DNA of 64,000 nt from Virgibacillus ndiopensis (GTDB taxonomy: Bacteria > Bacillota > Bacilli > Bacillales > Amphibacillaceae). Every line of letters begins with the position of its first letter. The stretch's first letter is position 1. The translations under genes were made by a program, and so were the position numbers. Shown one piece after another: positions 1 through 8,183 of this stretch. The stretch covers positions 496,001 to 560,000 of the forward strand of contig NZ_FZMZ01000004.1 of assembly GCF_900187325.1 (NCBI RefSeq), written 5' to 3'. A model generated the notes under the pieces. That model was not told the origin of the DNA. It did not search any database and saw nothing but the letters and a program-made list of their open reading frames with translations.

Positions 1-57
1 ATTGAATCAAGCTTGAAAGATCTTGAAGAAAAAGTAAAAAAAGATTCCTCGTTATAA
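1..57 (+). CDS. C-terminal end of an unidentified gene (partial)
   Basis: An open frame runs from the window edge to a TAA stop at 55-57, giving 18 residues ending KKDSSL with a charged, coiled-coil-like composition (SLKDLEEKVKK). A strong hairpin terminator overlaps the stop. Too little is present to name the product; the gene converges on the opuA operon. Confidence 0.45.
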   Translation: MESSLKDLEEKVKKDSSL

Positions 58-77
58 AATCGAGGAATCTTTTTTAA
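41..77. terminator. Bidirectional rho-independent terminator
   Basis: A 9-bp stem, GATTCCTCG (43-51) pairing with CGAGGAATC (61-69), is followed by six T on the plus strand and preceded by an A-run that gives a U-tract on the minus strand. It can end both the truncated plus-strand gene and the opuA operon. Confidence 0.8.
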
Positions 78-82
78 ACTTG

Positions 83-1030
83 TTATTTCGCTTGTAAATC
101 TTCAATAGAATCAATGTCCATATATTTTGGAACGACCAATCCTATTTTAGCACCTTTTAGATTTTCACCTAGATCATCAAATTGATCTTTAAATTCATCA
201 TAAAAATCTTTGTGTGTGACAGGCATCCAAGCAGCCATTGTAGCATCGCCATCTCCATTTGCAATGGCTTTAAATACAACTGCTACATCAACTGGCGTAA
301 CTTTGACGTTAAAACCTTTTGATTTTAATACTTCTGCAACTACACTTGATGATGCTCGTTCAGAGTCCCATGGAGTTGATACAAGTTCAACCTCAACTCC
401 ATCAACGTCATCAACACCTTTTGTCCATTCAGCAACAGCATCAGGATGTTCATCAACCCATTTTTTTGCTATTTCAGCTATTTCTTTCCCACTTTCTTGC
501 GAATCATACATAATCCCTTCCATATCTTCTACCTTCCAATGGAATTGATCTAATATCTTATATGCATTTGGCTTCTCTTCTTTTAACCCTTTACGAGCCA
601 ATGTTTTAATAACTTCTGTACTACCATAAACACCTTTTGGGTCCTCTAAATATTTGAGATCAGGGTATTTCGCAAACATCCAATGCGGATTCCATCCTGT
701 AACCACAATCGGCTCTTCTTTATCAATTGCTTCAGATAGTTGTGTGACCATAGCAGCCGTTGATGACTGTTTAAGTTTCCAACCACTTAAACTATCATAC
801 TTCTCTATAGCTTTTTCTGTTGTAACCGTAATCCCAGCTCCTGGTTCAATACCTGTAATCGTATAGTCAACTGATTCACTGTAATTTGAAGCATCACCTG
901 ATTTTTCATTCGTATCATCAGCAGATTTTTTATTCGTATCATCATCTGAACCACAGCCTGCAACCATAACCATTAACAAAACACCAAAAAGTATTATGAA
1001 ATTTTTCCAAGGTTTATTCATCTTTAACAT
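83..1030 (-). CDS. opuAC: Glycine betaine-binding lipoprotein, OpuAC lobe order
   Basis: Extracytoplasmic substrate-binding lipoprotein of an OpuA-type ABC importer for glycine betaine or related solutes. A signal peptide ends in a lipobox with Cys26. Lobe A (ITGIEPGAG at about 58-66, TGWNPHW at 111) comes first, then lobe B (STPWDSER at 218, AAWMP at 266, GLVVPKYM near 297). This is the order I recall for B. subtilis OpuAC. Trp113, Trp221 and Trp268 are the likely aromatic cage for the trimethylammonium group. The start at 1030 follows GGAG by 7 nt. It is the last gene of the operon, behind a hairpin (1052-1078). The neighbouring paralogue at 1092-1991 has the two lobes in the opposite order. 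Confidence 0.88.
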   Translation of the reverse strand: MLKMNKPWKNFIILFGVLLMVMVAGCGSDDDTNKKSADDTNEKSGDASNYSESVDYTITGIEPGAGITVTTEKAIEKYDSLSGWKLKQSSTAAMVTQLSEAIDKEEPIVVTGWNPHWMFAKYPDLKYLEDPKGVYGSTEVIKTLARKGLKEEKPNAYKILDQFHWKVEDMEGIMYDSQESGKEIAEIAKKWVDEHPDAVAEWTKGVDDVDGVEVELVSTPWDSERASSSVVAEVLKSKGFNVKVTPVDVAVVFKAIANGDGDATMAAWMPVTHKDFYDEFKDQFDDLGENLKGAKIGLVVPKYMDIDSIEDLQAK

Positions 1031-1051
1031 AGAAATGCTCCTTTCGAAATA

Positions 1052-1078
1052 AAAGCTGATACCATAAGTATCAGCTTT
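1052..1078 (-). terminator. Intergenic hairpin between the two binding-protein genes
   Basis: AAAGCTGATAC (1052-1062) pairs with GTATCAGCTTT (1068-1078) around a 5-nt loop; on the minus strand it is followed by TTTTATTTC. It probably attenuates transcription, or stabilises the upstream message, so that the distal binding protein is made at a different level from the proximal one. Confidence 0.65.
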
Positions 1079-1091
1079 CTATTTTTTATGC

Positions 1092-1991
1092 TTATTCTAC
1101 ACCTTTAGTCCATTCCGCCACTTTGTCTGAATTTTCTTCAACCCAAGCTGCAGCAGCTTCTTCTGGATCTGTTCCATTTTGGATTTCTAGCATTACAGCT
1201 TCAATATCTGCAGGATCCCATTGGAATTGATCCAAGATTTTATATGCATTTGGCATATCTTCTTTCAAGCCTTGACGTACCATAGTTTTAATTTCTTCTG
1301 CATCTCCAAATGAACCTTTAGGATCTTCTAAATATTTAAGATCATATTTTTGGAATTTCCAGTGTGGAGACCATCCTGTAACAATAATTGGTTCTTCATT
1401 TTCAATAGCTTCACCTAATGCTGTAGCCATTGCACCACTTGAGGAAGTTTGTACTTTCCAACCATCTAAATTACTGTATTCTTCAACTGCAGTTTCAGCA
1501 GCTTTAACAACTCCAGCCCCTGGTTCGATACCAGTAATTGTCTTATCTGCTTGTGAATCCAAATCTTCAATTGAATTTGCATCCATATATTTCGGAACTA
1601 CTAAACCAATTTTTGCACCTTCAAGATTTGTACCTAAATCTTCTAACTTATCTTTGTACTGCTTATAAAGATCTCCGTGTGTTCCTGGTAACCATGCAGC
1701 AACCATACCATCTGTTTCACCAGAAGCTACTGATTCCCACATTACTGCATTATCAAGTGGTGTTACTTTAACATCAAAACCTTGATCTTCTAAGACTTTT
1801 GCGATTACATTTGTTGATGCAACCTCAGTATCCCATTCCACATAAGATAGTTCAATTTCTTTTGAAGCTTCAGAATCGCTATCAGAAGATCCTTCACTTG
1901 ATGAACCTTCATCAGAGCTACAACCTGCAGCAACTAATGATAATGAAAGTCCGGCAGCAATACCTAGACGTTTCCAGTTAAATTTAAACAT
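1092..1991 (-). CDS. Glycine betaine-binding lipoprotein, reversed lobe order
   Basis: Second substrate-binding lipoprotein of the OpuA-type importer (lipobox LVAAGC, Cys24, then a Ser/Asp/Glu-rich linker). Lobe B comes first (LSYVEWDTEVAST from residue 48, VAAWLPGTH at 97, GLVVPKYM near 129), then lobe A (TITGIEPGAG at 151, IVTGWSPHW at 203, AEWTKGVE at the C-terminus). It is therefore a circular permutation of the neighbouring 83-1030 product. Trp53, Trp100 and Trp207 are equivalent to the three cage Trp residues of that protein. The RBS AAGGGGAG lies upstream of the ATG at 1991. It follows the permease gene by about 80 bp and is the proximal of the two binding-protein genes. Confidence 0.88.
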   Translation of the reverse strand: MFKFNWKRLGIAAGLSLSLVAAGCSSDEGSSSEGSSDSDSEASKEIELSYVEWDTEVASTNVIAKVLEDQGFDVKVTPLDNAVMWESVASGETDGMVAAWLPGTHGDLYKQYKDKLEDLGTNLEGAKIGLVVPKYMDANSIEDLDSQADKTITGIEPGAGVVKAAETAVEEYSNLDGWKVQTSSSGAMATALGEAIENEEPIIVTGWSPHWKFQKYDLKYLEDPKGSFGDAEEIKTMVRQGLKEDMPNAYKILDQFQWDPADIEAVMLEIQNGTDPEEAAAAWVEENSDKVAEWTKGVE

Positions 1992-2070
1992 AACTATAAA
2001 ACTCCCCTTTTACTAATTTTTTATATATGGAAACTTTTCGTATAGAAAAGATACCAACATCATTAACAAC

Positions 2071-2925
2071 CTACTTATTTTTCGAATTCACAGTTTGTGT
2101 GAAACGATCAATAATAATCGCAAGTATAACAATTCCTACACCTGCAACAAATCCTGTACCTACCTGTGCACGTTGAAGTGCTGATAGAACTTCTGTTCCG
2201 AGTCCTGGCGCTCCGATCATGGATGCAATAACTACCATTGAAAGAGCAAGCATAACCGTTTGGTTTATTCCCGCCATAATGGTAGCTCTAGCCATCGGTA
2301 ATTCAACCTTAAACAATTTTTGTGAACCAGTACTACCAAATGCTTCAGATGCTTCAACTAATTCCTTAGAAACCTGACGAATACCTAGGTTGGTAAAACG
2401 TACAGTTGGTGGTGTAGCAAATATTAAGGATGCAAACACACCTGGAACCATTCCGATACCGAAAAATGCAACGGCCGGAATCAAATAAACAAATGCTGGC
2501 ATCGTCTGCATAAAGTCCAAAATTGGTGTGATAATTGCTTCTGCTGTTCTGCTTTTAGACATTAATATACCAACAGGAACACCAATTATGACGGACAATA
2601 AACTAGAAATAAGTACCAATGTAAATGTGTTCATCAAATGTTCCCAAAATCCTTGATTGTAAATTAACCAAAGACCTACGATTGAAAAAGCTGCTAAACC
2701 CAATTTTTTACCAGATATAAAGAAGGCAAGTATAGCAACTAATAAAATGATGATCACAGGTGGAACTAGTATCAACTTGTCAGCTGTAAATTCCATAAAA
2801 CCTTCTAGATTTTCTTTGATCGGATCAAATAAAAACGCAAATGTGTCTGTCAACCATTCCGTGAATGCCTTTGTTTTATCTGCTATTGGAATTTCTGGAA
2901 AGAAATCTAAAACGGTATTAAGCAT
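2071..2925 (-). CDS. opuAB: Glycine betaine ABC transporter permease
   Basis: Inner-membrane permease (284 aa) of the OpuA/ProW type, binding-protein-dependent transport family. It has an N-terminal amphipathic stretch, then hydrophobic segments from about residue 50, and the EAA-type cytoplasmic loop near [28 protein letters not shown], the contact with the ATPase. The ATG at 2925 has GAGGTG upstream and overlaps the end of opuAA by 8 bp, implying translational coupling. It pairs with the ATPase OpuAA and with one or both downstream binding lipoproteins. Confidence 0.92.
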   Translation of the reverse strand: MLNTVLDFFPEIPIADKTKAFTEWLTDTFAFLFDPIKENLEGFMEFTADKLILVPPVIIILLVAILAFFISGKKLGLAAFSIVGLWLIYNQGFWEHLMNTFTLVLISSLLSVIIGVPVGILMSKSRTAEAIITPILDFMQTMPAFVYLIPAVAFFGIGMVPGVFASLIFATPPTVRFTNLGIRQVSKELVEASEAFGSTGSQKLFKVELPMARATIMAGINQTVMLALSMVVIASMIGAPGLGTEVLSALQRAQVGTGFVAGVGIVILAIIIDRFTQTVNSKNK

Positions 2926-4114
2926 CTATTTTCACCTCGCCTTCCCCAGCAAGTCCCGCAATAACTGCACCTCTAACAATAATACCTACTAACTTATCGT
3001 TTTCAATAACTGCTACTGGAATAGGTGAGTCATAAATCACGTCAAATATCTCATTCATTGCAGTATCTTTTTTAACTCGTGGAATGTCATTTTTCAAGAT
3101 TTCATGAATATCACGAATATCTTTTTTCCTAGCTTCTGATGCATCATCTGCTGTCACATACCCTTTTAGGTTACGTTTGCTATCAACAACAAAAATACTA
3201 GACAAACCTTCTTCTCTCATTCTCTCTAAAGCAACACGCGGTCCATGTTTCTCAATATTAATCGTTTCAGGACGCTTCATAATATTTTGCGCTGTTAGAA
3301 CTTTTGAACGATCAACATCCTCAACAAATTTTTCAACATAATCATTTGCTGGGTTGACTAAGATTTCCTCTGGTGTACCAATTTGTACGATTGAACCATC
3401 TTTCATCAGTGCAATACGGTCACCAATACGCAATGCTTCATCTAGGTCATGCGTAATAAATAGAATCGTTTTTTTCATGCTTGCTTGTAAATCGATTAAT
3501 TCATCTTGCATTTCCTTACGAATAAGTGGATCAAGTGCTGAAAATGCTTCATCCATTAATAGTACTTCCGGATCATTCGCTAATGCACGAGCTAATCCGA
3601 CACGTTGTTGCATCCCACCAGATAATTGACCTGGATTCTGATGGATGTAATCACCTAATCCAACCATTTCCAATGCTTCTTGTGCTTTTTTCTGTCTTTC
3701 TTCCTTAGGCACATTTTGAATTTCAAGACCAAATTCTGCATTCTCCAGTATAGAACGATGTGGGAATAGTGCAAAGCGTTGGAAAACCATACTTAATTTT
3801 TCCCGACGTACTTTTCTTAAAGATTTCTTGTCCATTTTGGCTAGGTCTTCTCCGTCAATTCGAACACTACCCTCCGTGGGTTCAATCAAGCGATTTATTA
3901 ACCGTACTAATGTAGATTTCCCACTTCCAGATAGACCCATAATAACGAAAATTTCCCCAGATTCTACTGAGAATGAAGCACGATTGACCCCAACCGTATT
4001 TCCTGTTTCTTTTAAAATAGCGTCTTTGGACATACCTTCATCTAAACGCTTTAACGCTTGCTTTTGGTTTTTACCAAATACCTTTGATAGATCTTCAACT
4101 TCTATTACCGGCAT
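2918..4114 (-). CDS. opuAA: Glycine betaine ABC transporter ATPase with tandem CBS domains
   Basis: ATP-binding subunit (398 aa from the chosen start) of the OpuA importer. Walker [10 protein letters not shown] is at 60-68, the signature LSGGMQQR near 167, Walker [13 protein letters not shown] near 187, and two CBS domains occupy about 280-395; in this family CBS domains sense ionic strength. An upstream in-frame start at 4180 exists, but MPVIEVEDL at 4114 has a clear AGAGGTG Shine-Dalgarno 8 nt upstream, so I start there. It is the first gene of the operon, transcribed from the promoter at 4332-4361. Confidence 0.93.
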   Translation of the reverse strand: MPVIEVEDLSKVFGKNQKQALKRLDEGMSKDAILKETGNTVGVNRASFSVESGEIFVIMGLSGSGKSTLVRLINRLIEPTEGSVRIDGEDLAKMDKKSLRKVRREKLSMVFQRFALFPHRSILENAEFGLEIQNVPKEERQKKAQEALEMVGLGDYIHQNPGQLSGGMQQRVGLARALANDPEVLLMDEAFSALDPLIRKEMQDELIDLQASMKKTILFITHDLDEALRIGDRIALMKDGSIVQIGTPEEILVNPANDYVEKFVEDVDRSKVLTAQNIMKRPETINIEKHGPRVALERMREEGLSSIFVVDSKRNLKGYVTADDASEARKKDIRDIHEILKNDIPRVKKDTAMNEIFDVIYDSPIPVAVIENDKLVGIIVRGAVIAGLAGEGEVKIDA

Positions 4115-4331
4115 ATCTTTCACCTCTTTTTTAACTTGGTTATACTTGTAATCCATCCAGTCAGCGGTACAAAGCACCACACTTAAATGTGATCACTACT
4201 TTTCGTTTATCATTTCTAATGAGCATGCTATTCGTCGTAATACTTTTTACTTAGATTAAAACCATGCATTGTTTACCAAACTAGATTCATAGTTCGATAG
4301 TTTCATCAGATCCGATCACTTCACTCTTAAT

Positions 4332-4361
4332 ACTATATAACGTTTTGTACGTACAATTCAA
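4332..4361 (-). promoter_or_regulatory. Predicted opuA promoter with operator palindrome in the spacer
   Basis: On the minus strand, -35 TTGAAT (4356-4361) and -10 TATAGT (4332-4337) are separated by 18 bp. The perfect palindrome TTGTACGTACAA (4345-4356) fills half the spacer and touches the -35, which is a good place for a repressor such as the divergently encoded GbsR-like protein. Binding is inferred. Confidence 0.65.
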
Positions 4362-4380
4362 ACATTAAATTTCACCGATT

Positions 4381-4413
4381 TTGTATATATTTTTCGTACA
4401 GTTTATACTGTAC
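4381..4413 (+). promoter_or_regulatory. Predicted promoter of the GbsR-like gene with overlapping palindrome
   Basis: -35 TTGTAT (4381-4386) and -10 TATACT (4404-4409) with 17-bp spacing, on the plus strand. An inverted repeat GTACAGT-TTAT-ACTGTAC (4396-4413) covers the -10. It shares the GTACA/TGTAC half-site with the opuA promoter palindrome, which suggests autoregulation by the same protein. Confidence 0.62.
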
Positions 4414-4536
4414 AAATTTAAATAGGCATTTACTTTCATTTGCTCAAATTTACTCCATTTATCTACCCAGTTGCCTATTTTTATTATTTTCATTTTTAAT
4501 GTAACCTTTATATAGCAAGGCTTTTAGGGGGATTGT

Positions 4537-5019
4537 ATGAACGAACAACAAAATGAAAACATCACCAACAAAATTATTCTTGAGTTCGGGAAAACGATTG
4601 AAATGTTTGATTTAACGCCATTAGAAGCTAGGTTATTCGCTTTTCTATACTTAAATGAAAAAGCCCTTACATTAGATGAAATGAGTGAAGCATTAGGAAA
4701 AAGTAAAACATCAATGAGTACCAGCGTCCGAAGTCTAGTGGATTTCAATCTTGTAACACGTGTATGGAAAAAAGGAGTTAGGAAGGATTTATACCAAGCA
4801 AACTTTCAGTTATTTAAATCATTTATGCCCACCTATATTAATAAATGGATTGATGCTACCAATCATCAACTAGGTTCATTAGAAGAGATCAAGGGAAAAT
4901 TAAAGCAAGATAATTACGAGGATAATAAAGAACTTACTATTATAAAAAAACGTTTAAACAAAATAATAGACTTTCATTTAGAAGTGGAGAAATCATTTCG
5001 GGATATGAAAAAAGACTGA
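4537..5019 (+). CDS. GbsR/OpcR-family transcriptional regulator
   Basis: MarR-like winged-helix regulator (160 aa). The segment LTLDEMSEALGKSKTSMSTSV (about 47-67) is the helix-turn-helix, followed by VRSLVDFNLVTRVWKKGVRKDLYQA, typical of the GbsR family, which in B. subtilis controls choline and glycine betaine genes. It is transcribed divergently from the opuA operon, so control of betaine uptake is the obvious role. The RBS GGGGG precedes the ATG. A second family member is at 9230-9781. Ligand and target are inferred from context. Confidence 0.82.
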   Translation: MNEQQNENITNKIILEFGKTIEMFDLTPLEARLFAFLYLNEKALTLDEMSEALGKSKTSMSTSVRSLVDFNLVTRVWKKGVRKDLYQANFQLFKSFMPTYINKWIDATNHQLGSLEEIKGKLKQDNYEDNKELTIIKKRLNKIIDFHLEVEKSFRDMKKD

Positions 5020-5038
5020 TAAACGTCTCTATCAGTCT
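5013..5038. terminator. Shared terminator hairpin overlapping two converging genes
   Basis: AGACTGATA (5013-5021) pairs with TATCAGTCT (5030-5038). The stem includes the last codons of the regulator gene and the 3' end of the converging yhaI gene, giving a compact bidirectional terminator. Confidence 0.65.
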
Positions 5039-5382
5039 CTTCTTCTATTATTCTTCTCAATCATTTCAATAAAGGCATTCATTAACGAAGGGAAATATCC
5101 TTCTTTTTTTAATGCATATATAGTAGTATTTGGCACCAGTTTTTCATTTAACATTCCCGCAAAATTTACTAACAACGATGTAAAATCCAAAAATCCTTCT
5201 TCTTTTTGAACCTGGTATTTCACATCCAACTTATGTAATAACTGAAAAAGTTCATCGTATTCTTTGCGGGTAATATTATTTTCTATAACTAATTTAACAA
5301 ATGGATATTGATTAATATCAATCAATTTAGAAATCAACTGTAAATGAAAGGACATCGTATCGTCATTATTTCGTGTACTCAA
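5032..5382 (-). CDS. yhaI: YhaI family protein (DUF1878)
   Basis: Small acidic protein related to B. subtilis YhaI (113 aa), function unknown. An ATG at 5406 is possible, but the sequence AAGGGGAGG inside that frame sits 8 nt before a TTG at 5382, giving a 116-aa protein close to the family length; I prefer that start. Conserved-looking core: YPFVKLVIENN, LLVNFAGMLNEKLVPNTTIYAL, FPSLMNAFIEMIE. Its place beside the prsA block matches B. subtilis. Confidence 0.7.
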   Translation of the reverse strand: MSTRNNDDTMSFHLQLISKLIDINQYPFVKLVIENNITRKEYDELFQLLHKLDVKYQVQKEEGFLDFTSLLVNFAGMLNEKLVPNTTIYALKKEGYFPSLMNAFIEMIEKNNRRRD

Positions 5383-5572
5383 GCGTTGATCCTCCCCTTT
5401 TTTCATCCTATTTTCAAGACCTGCAAAATCGTTTACATAACGCCTATAATACCAGCAAAAAAAAAGAATAAAAAATAAGTAAAAAAACTATTGATTTTTA
5501 CCCTAAAACGTACTATTATTCTTGAAGTATTGATTAAATAACATCAAGAAAATTACGTGAGGGGGATCAATT

Positions 5573-6118
5573 ATGAACTGCTGGAAATCAATAAACATTA
5601 ATAAAGAGTTCGGATTGAATCGTATTTATTTTATTTCATTTTTGATCGGCTTAACAACCTTTATCTTCCTTTACGTACCTTTTTCCATTATACATGATTC
5701 AACAAATGTAAACGAATCTGGAATTATCCCGTTTACTGCTGCAATTATCATGCTACCAGTGCTACATTCGTTTATGCATATTTTACCACTTATTATGATG
5801 AAAAAACGTACTAAATTAAACTACAAATTAAAAAGTAGAATTAAACCAAGCTTTACTTATTTTCCAATGGCATATCTAACAAAACCTGTTTCATTATTTG
5901 TTGCTCTAGCACCAACATTATTTATTACATTACCAGGGTTAATAGCAAGCTATTTATTTCATGACTTTTATGTTTATATTCTATTATTCACATCCATTCA
6001 TATTGGATTCTCATTTATGGACTTTTTGTATGCCATTCATATTATAAAAGCGCCTAAAAGAGCTTTTATTGAAAATGGTAACGGTGGTTTTGATATATTA
6101 GTGAAGGCACAAAATTAA
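5573..6118 (+). CDS. Membrane protein, DUF3267-like (YhaJ position)
   Basis: 181-aa protein with about four hydrophobic segments (23-44, 54-75, 107-130, 133-155). A histidine pair in LHSFMHILP (about 64-72) resembles the HxxxH element of DUF3267 putative zincin membrane proteins, but a complete HEXXH motif is not present, so protease activity is doubtful. A good RBS (GAGGGGGATC) precedes the ATG. It occupies the position of B. subtilis yhaJ between yhaI and prsA; orthology is inferred from position only. Confidence 0.6.
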   Translation: MNCWKSININKEFGLNRIYFISFLIGLTTFIFLYVPFSIIHDSTNVNESGIIPFTAAIIMLPVLHSFMHILPLIMMKKRTKLNYKLKSRIKPSFTYFPMAYLTKPVSLFVALAPTLFITLPGLIASYLFHDFYVYILLFTSIHIGFSFMDFLYAIHIIKAPKRAFIENGNGGFDILVKAQN

Positions 6119-6131
6119 CTAGATTAATAAA

Positions 6132-6162
6132 AGAATCTGCATTTCCTGCAGATTCTTTTTTA
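6132..6162 (+). terminator. Rho-independent terminator after the DUF3267-like gene
   Basis: AGAATCTGCA (6132-6141) pairs with TGCAGATTCT (6147-6156), followed by six T. A dispersed repeat begins about 10 bp downstream. Confidence 0.85.
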
Positions 6163-6170
6163 TTATGACA

Positions 6171-6559
6171 GTTTTGTAAAAGATTATTGTTTTGTTTTTA
6201 CACAAAATACATAAACTACGACGTAAGTTTATGCTTGGACAGCCGTTCTGGAAATACATTTCGCTTTCCGGGGGCTCGCGATGAGCCTCCACTAGTGTTT
6301 AGATTCATAATCTTATTTCATTTATAGGGAATTAAAAAGCATATATTTACTTACTAGCAGCCCGTATACAGGGAGACTTTTGGGTGAGATGAGGGATCGA
6401 TGAGACCCCAAGGTTCGTTAGCGCCTCGTAGACTCGTCAGCCGCCAAGGAGGCGCGAAGTGTAACGGTCTGCCGGACAAAGAGCAACCAAAATACGAAAT
6501 AAACATAGCACTTACCTCGCAGTTTCTGTGAATAACAACAAACTATACGAAAAGAGCTT
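6171..6559 (+). repeat. Dispersed non-coding repeat, copy R1
   Basis: Left end TTTTTACACAAAATACATAA followed by ACTACGACGTAAG, and right end CTTACCTCGCAGTTTCTGTG followed by AACAACAAACTATACGAAAAGAGC, match the ends of the copies at 29171, 49171 and 51041. The interior is GC-rich with stem-forming segments (GGGGGCTCGCGATGAGCCTCC; CGAGACCCCAAGG...). No ORF with an RBS lies inside. It fills most of the gap between 6119 and 6662. Confidence 0.65.
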
Positions 6560-6662
6560 TTTATTTATAAAAAAATACTGTTCACAGTCTCTATACTCTG
6601 ATAGAGTTATAAATATGATATAATTGATAAATGTGTTGAGATTTGGTTAAGGAGGTTTTCGT

Positions 6663-6848
6663 ATGTTGATCCTATTTCTCTTTTATGCACTATTCATCCT
6701 GCTAATCTTTAACTCACTAACACAACGATTTTGTTTAAAAATGGAAATGAATAAGAATAAACAATCGCGCACGTTTAGGATGATTAATATTATGGTTATT
6801 ATTTTACTTGTTTCTTCTTATGTTAAAGTATTAAATGTGGTTGGTTAA
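6663..6848 (+). CDS. Small two-helix membrane protein of unknown function
   Basis: 61 aa with two hydrophobic segments (3-18 and 41-56) separated by a basic, hydrophilic loop (KMEMNKNKQSRTFR). AAGGAGG stands 7 nt before the ATG, so translation is very likely. I do not recognise the family. It lies just upstream of prsA in the same direction, separated by about 130 bp. Confidence 0.6.
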   Translation: MLILFLFYALFILLIFNSLTQRFCLKMEMNKNKQSRTFRMINIMVIILLVSSYVKVLNVVG

Positions 6849-6981
6849 CACAAGATAACATTGTAAATAACTCCATTAAATAGAAAAATTGCAGGTTAGA
6901 CTATTTTTTTTGTACAAAAATATGTTATATTATTCATTAGTTTAATGTAGTGGTAACTATCATGTTAGGAGTGTTCATAAA

Positions 6982-7878
6982 ATGAAAAAACTAGCAATCG
7001 CTGTAACATTAACAGCAGGAGTACTGAGCTTATCAGCATGCAGTTCAGGTGACGATTCTGAAGTAGTAGTGGAAACAAATGCTGGAAATATAACAAAAGA
7101 TGAGTTTTATCAGGAATTAAAAGATCGTTATGGTGAATCAGTAATACAAGAAATGGTAACTGCTGAAGTATTAAATGATAAATACGAGGTAACAGATAAA
7201 GAAGTTGATAAAGAAGTTCAAAAAACAAAAGATCAATTGGGTGAGCAATTTGAAATGGCCTTACAGCAACAAGGTATTAAAGATGAAGATGCATATCGTG
7301 ATTTAGTACGTATAAGTCTTCTTCAAGAGAAAGCGTTATCGGAAGACATTAAAATCACAGATAAAGAAATTAAACAACGTTATGACCGTATGAAACAGGA
7401 AATTGAAGCACAGCACATTTTAGTTAAAGATGAAAAAACTGCTAAAGAAGTTAAAAAGAAACTTGATGAGGGTGGAGACTTCGCGAAATTAGCAAAAGAG
7501 TACTCAACAGACACTGCAACCGCCAAAGATGGTGGTAAATTGGGTTATTTCTCTGCAGGTAAAATGGATCCTGCCTTCGAAGATGCTGCTTATAACCTAG
7601 AAGTAGGAAAAATAAGCGAACCAGTAAAATCTGAATTTGGCTACCATATTATTAAAGTAACGGACAAGCGTGATAAAAAAGAAGACATTGGTAAGTTTGA
7701 AGACATGAAAGAAGACATTCGTCGTCAAATCCTAAATCAAAAAATAGATCCAACAAAAGCACAAGCAAAAATTCAAGGGCTTCTTGATGATGCTAGTGTC
7801 GATCCAAAAGATGATGATTTTGAAGGTCTATTTAAAAAAGAAGATACTAAAAAAGAAGATACTAAAGAAGATAAATAA
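6982..7878 (+). CDS. prsA: Foldase lipoprotein PrsA (peptidyl-prolyl isomerase)
   Basis: Membrane-anchored parvulin-type chaperone that assists folding of exported proteins outside the membrane. Lipobox LSAC with Cys20; an N-terminal chaperone region (SurA-like); a PpiC domain at about 135-225 (AQHILVKDEKTA, FAKLAKEYSTD, GGKLGYFSAGKMDPAFEDA, FGYHIIKV). The 298-aa length and the Lys/Asp/Glu-rich C-terminal tail (KKEDTKKEDTKEDK) fit PrsA of bacilli. RBS GGAG upstream; a strong terminator follows. Confidence 0.95.
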   Translation: MKKLAIAVTLTAGVLSLSACSSGDDSEVVVETNAGNITKDEFYQELKDRYGESVIQEMVTAEVLNDKYEVTDKEVDKEVQKTKDQLGEQFEMALQQQGIKDEDAYRDLVRISLLQEKALSEDIKITDKEIKQRYDRMKQEIEAQHILVKDEKTAKEVKKKLDEGGDFAKLAKEYSTDTATAKDGGKLGYFSAGKMDPAFEDAAYNLEVGKISEPVKSEFGYHIIKVTDKRDKKEDIGKFEDMKEDIRRQILNQKIDPTKAQAKIQGLLDDASVDPKDDDFEGLFKKEDTKKEDTKEDK

Positions 7879-7883
7879 AGTTA

Positions 7884-7924
7884 ATTAAACGAGGATGTCC
7901 CCACATAGGACATCCTCGTTTAAT
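7884..7924. terminator. Bidirectional terminator between prsA and yhaL
   Basis: A long stem, TTAAACGAGGATGTCC (7885-7900) with GGACATCCTCGTTTAA (7908-7923), ends prsA on the plus strand and yhaL on the minus strand; the yhaL stop lies in the stem. Confidence 0.85.
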
Positions 7925-8114
7925 TTGATAACTGTTTATTGCTCTCTTTATGTTTCCGTTCTTCCTCCATACGCTCCATAAAAATATTTCCTTCACGCTC
8001 AATAAACTGCTGCTCTAACCTTTTCTCAGCTCGAATTGCTCTATAAGCCATGTACCCGCTTAAGAAAATAAAAAGAATCATCATAAAGACCCACCAAGGC
8101 ACTCCAGCAATCAT
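7920..8114 (-). CDS. yhaL: Sporulation protein YhaL
   Basis: 64-aa single-span membrane protein: hydrophobic helix about 6-26 (PWWVFMMILFIFLSGYMAYR), then a charged helical tail (RAEKRLEQQFIEREGNIF). Size, topology and position next to yhaM and prsA match B. subtilis YhaL, a sporulation-associated protein of unknown mechanism. AAGGGGGAC precedes the ATG. Likely co-transcribed with yhaM. Confidence 0.8.
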   Translation of the reverse strand: MIAGVPWWVFMMILFIFLSGYMAYRAIRAEKRLEQQFIEREGNIFMERMEEERKHKESNKQLSN

Positions 8115-8183
8115 ATTTCAGTCCCCCTTGTCCATCCATCTATCACATGTATATGTACAAGAGTCAGAAAAAATAACCTCTGT

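Noticed and set aside
6965-7228. 87-codon Leu-rich minus ORF opposite prsA
   Set aside because: Shadow of the Lys/Glu-rich prsA coding strand; the plus-strand gene is certain.
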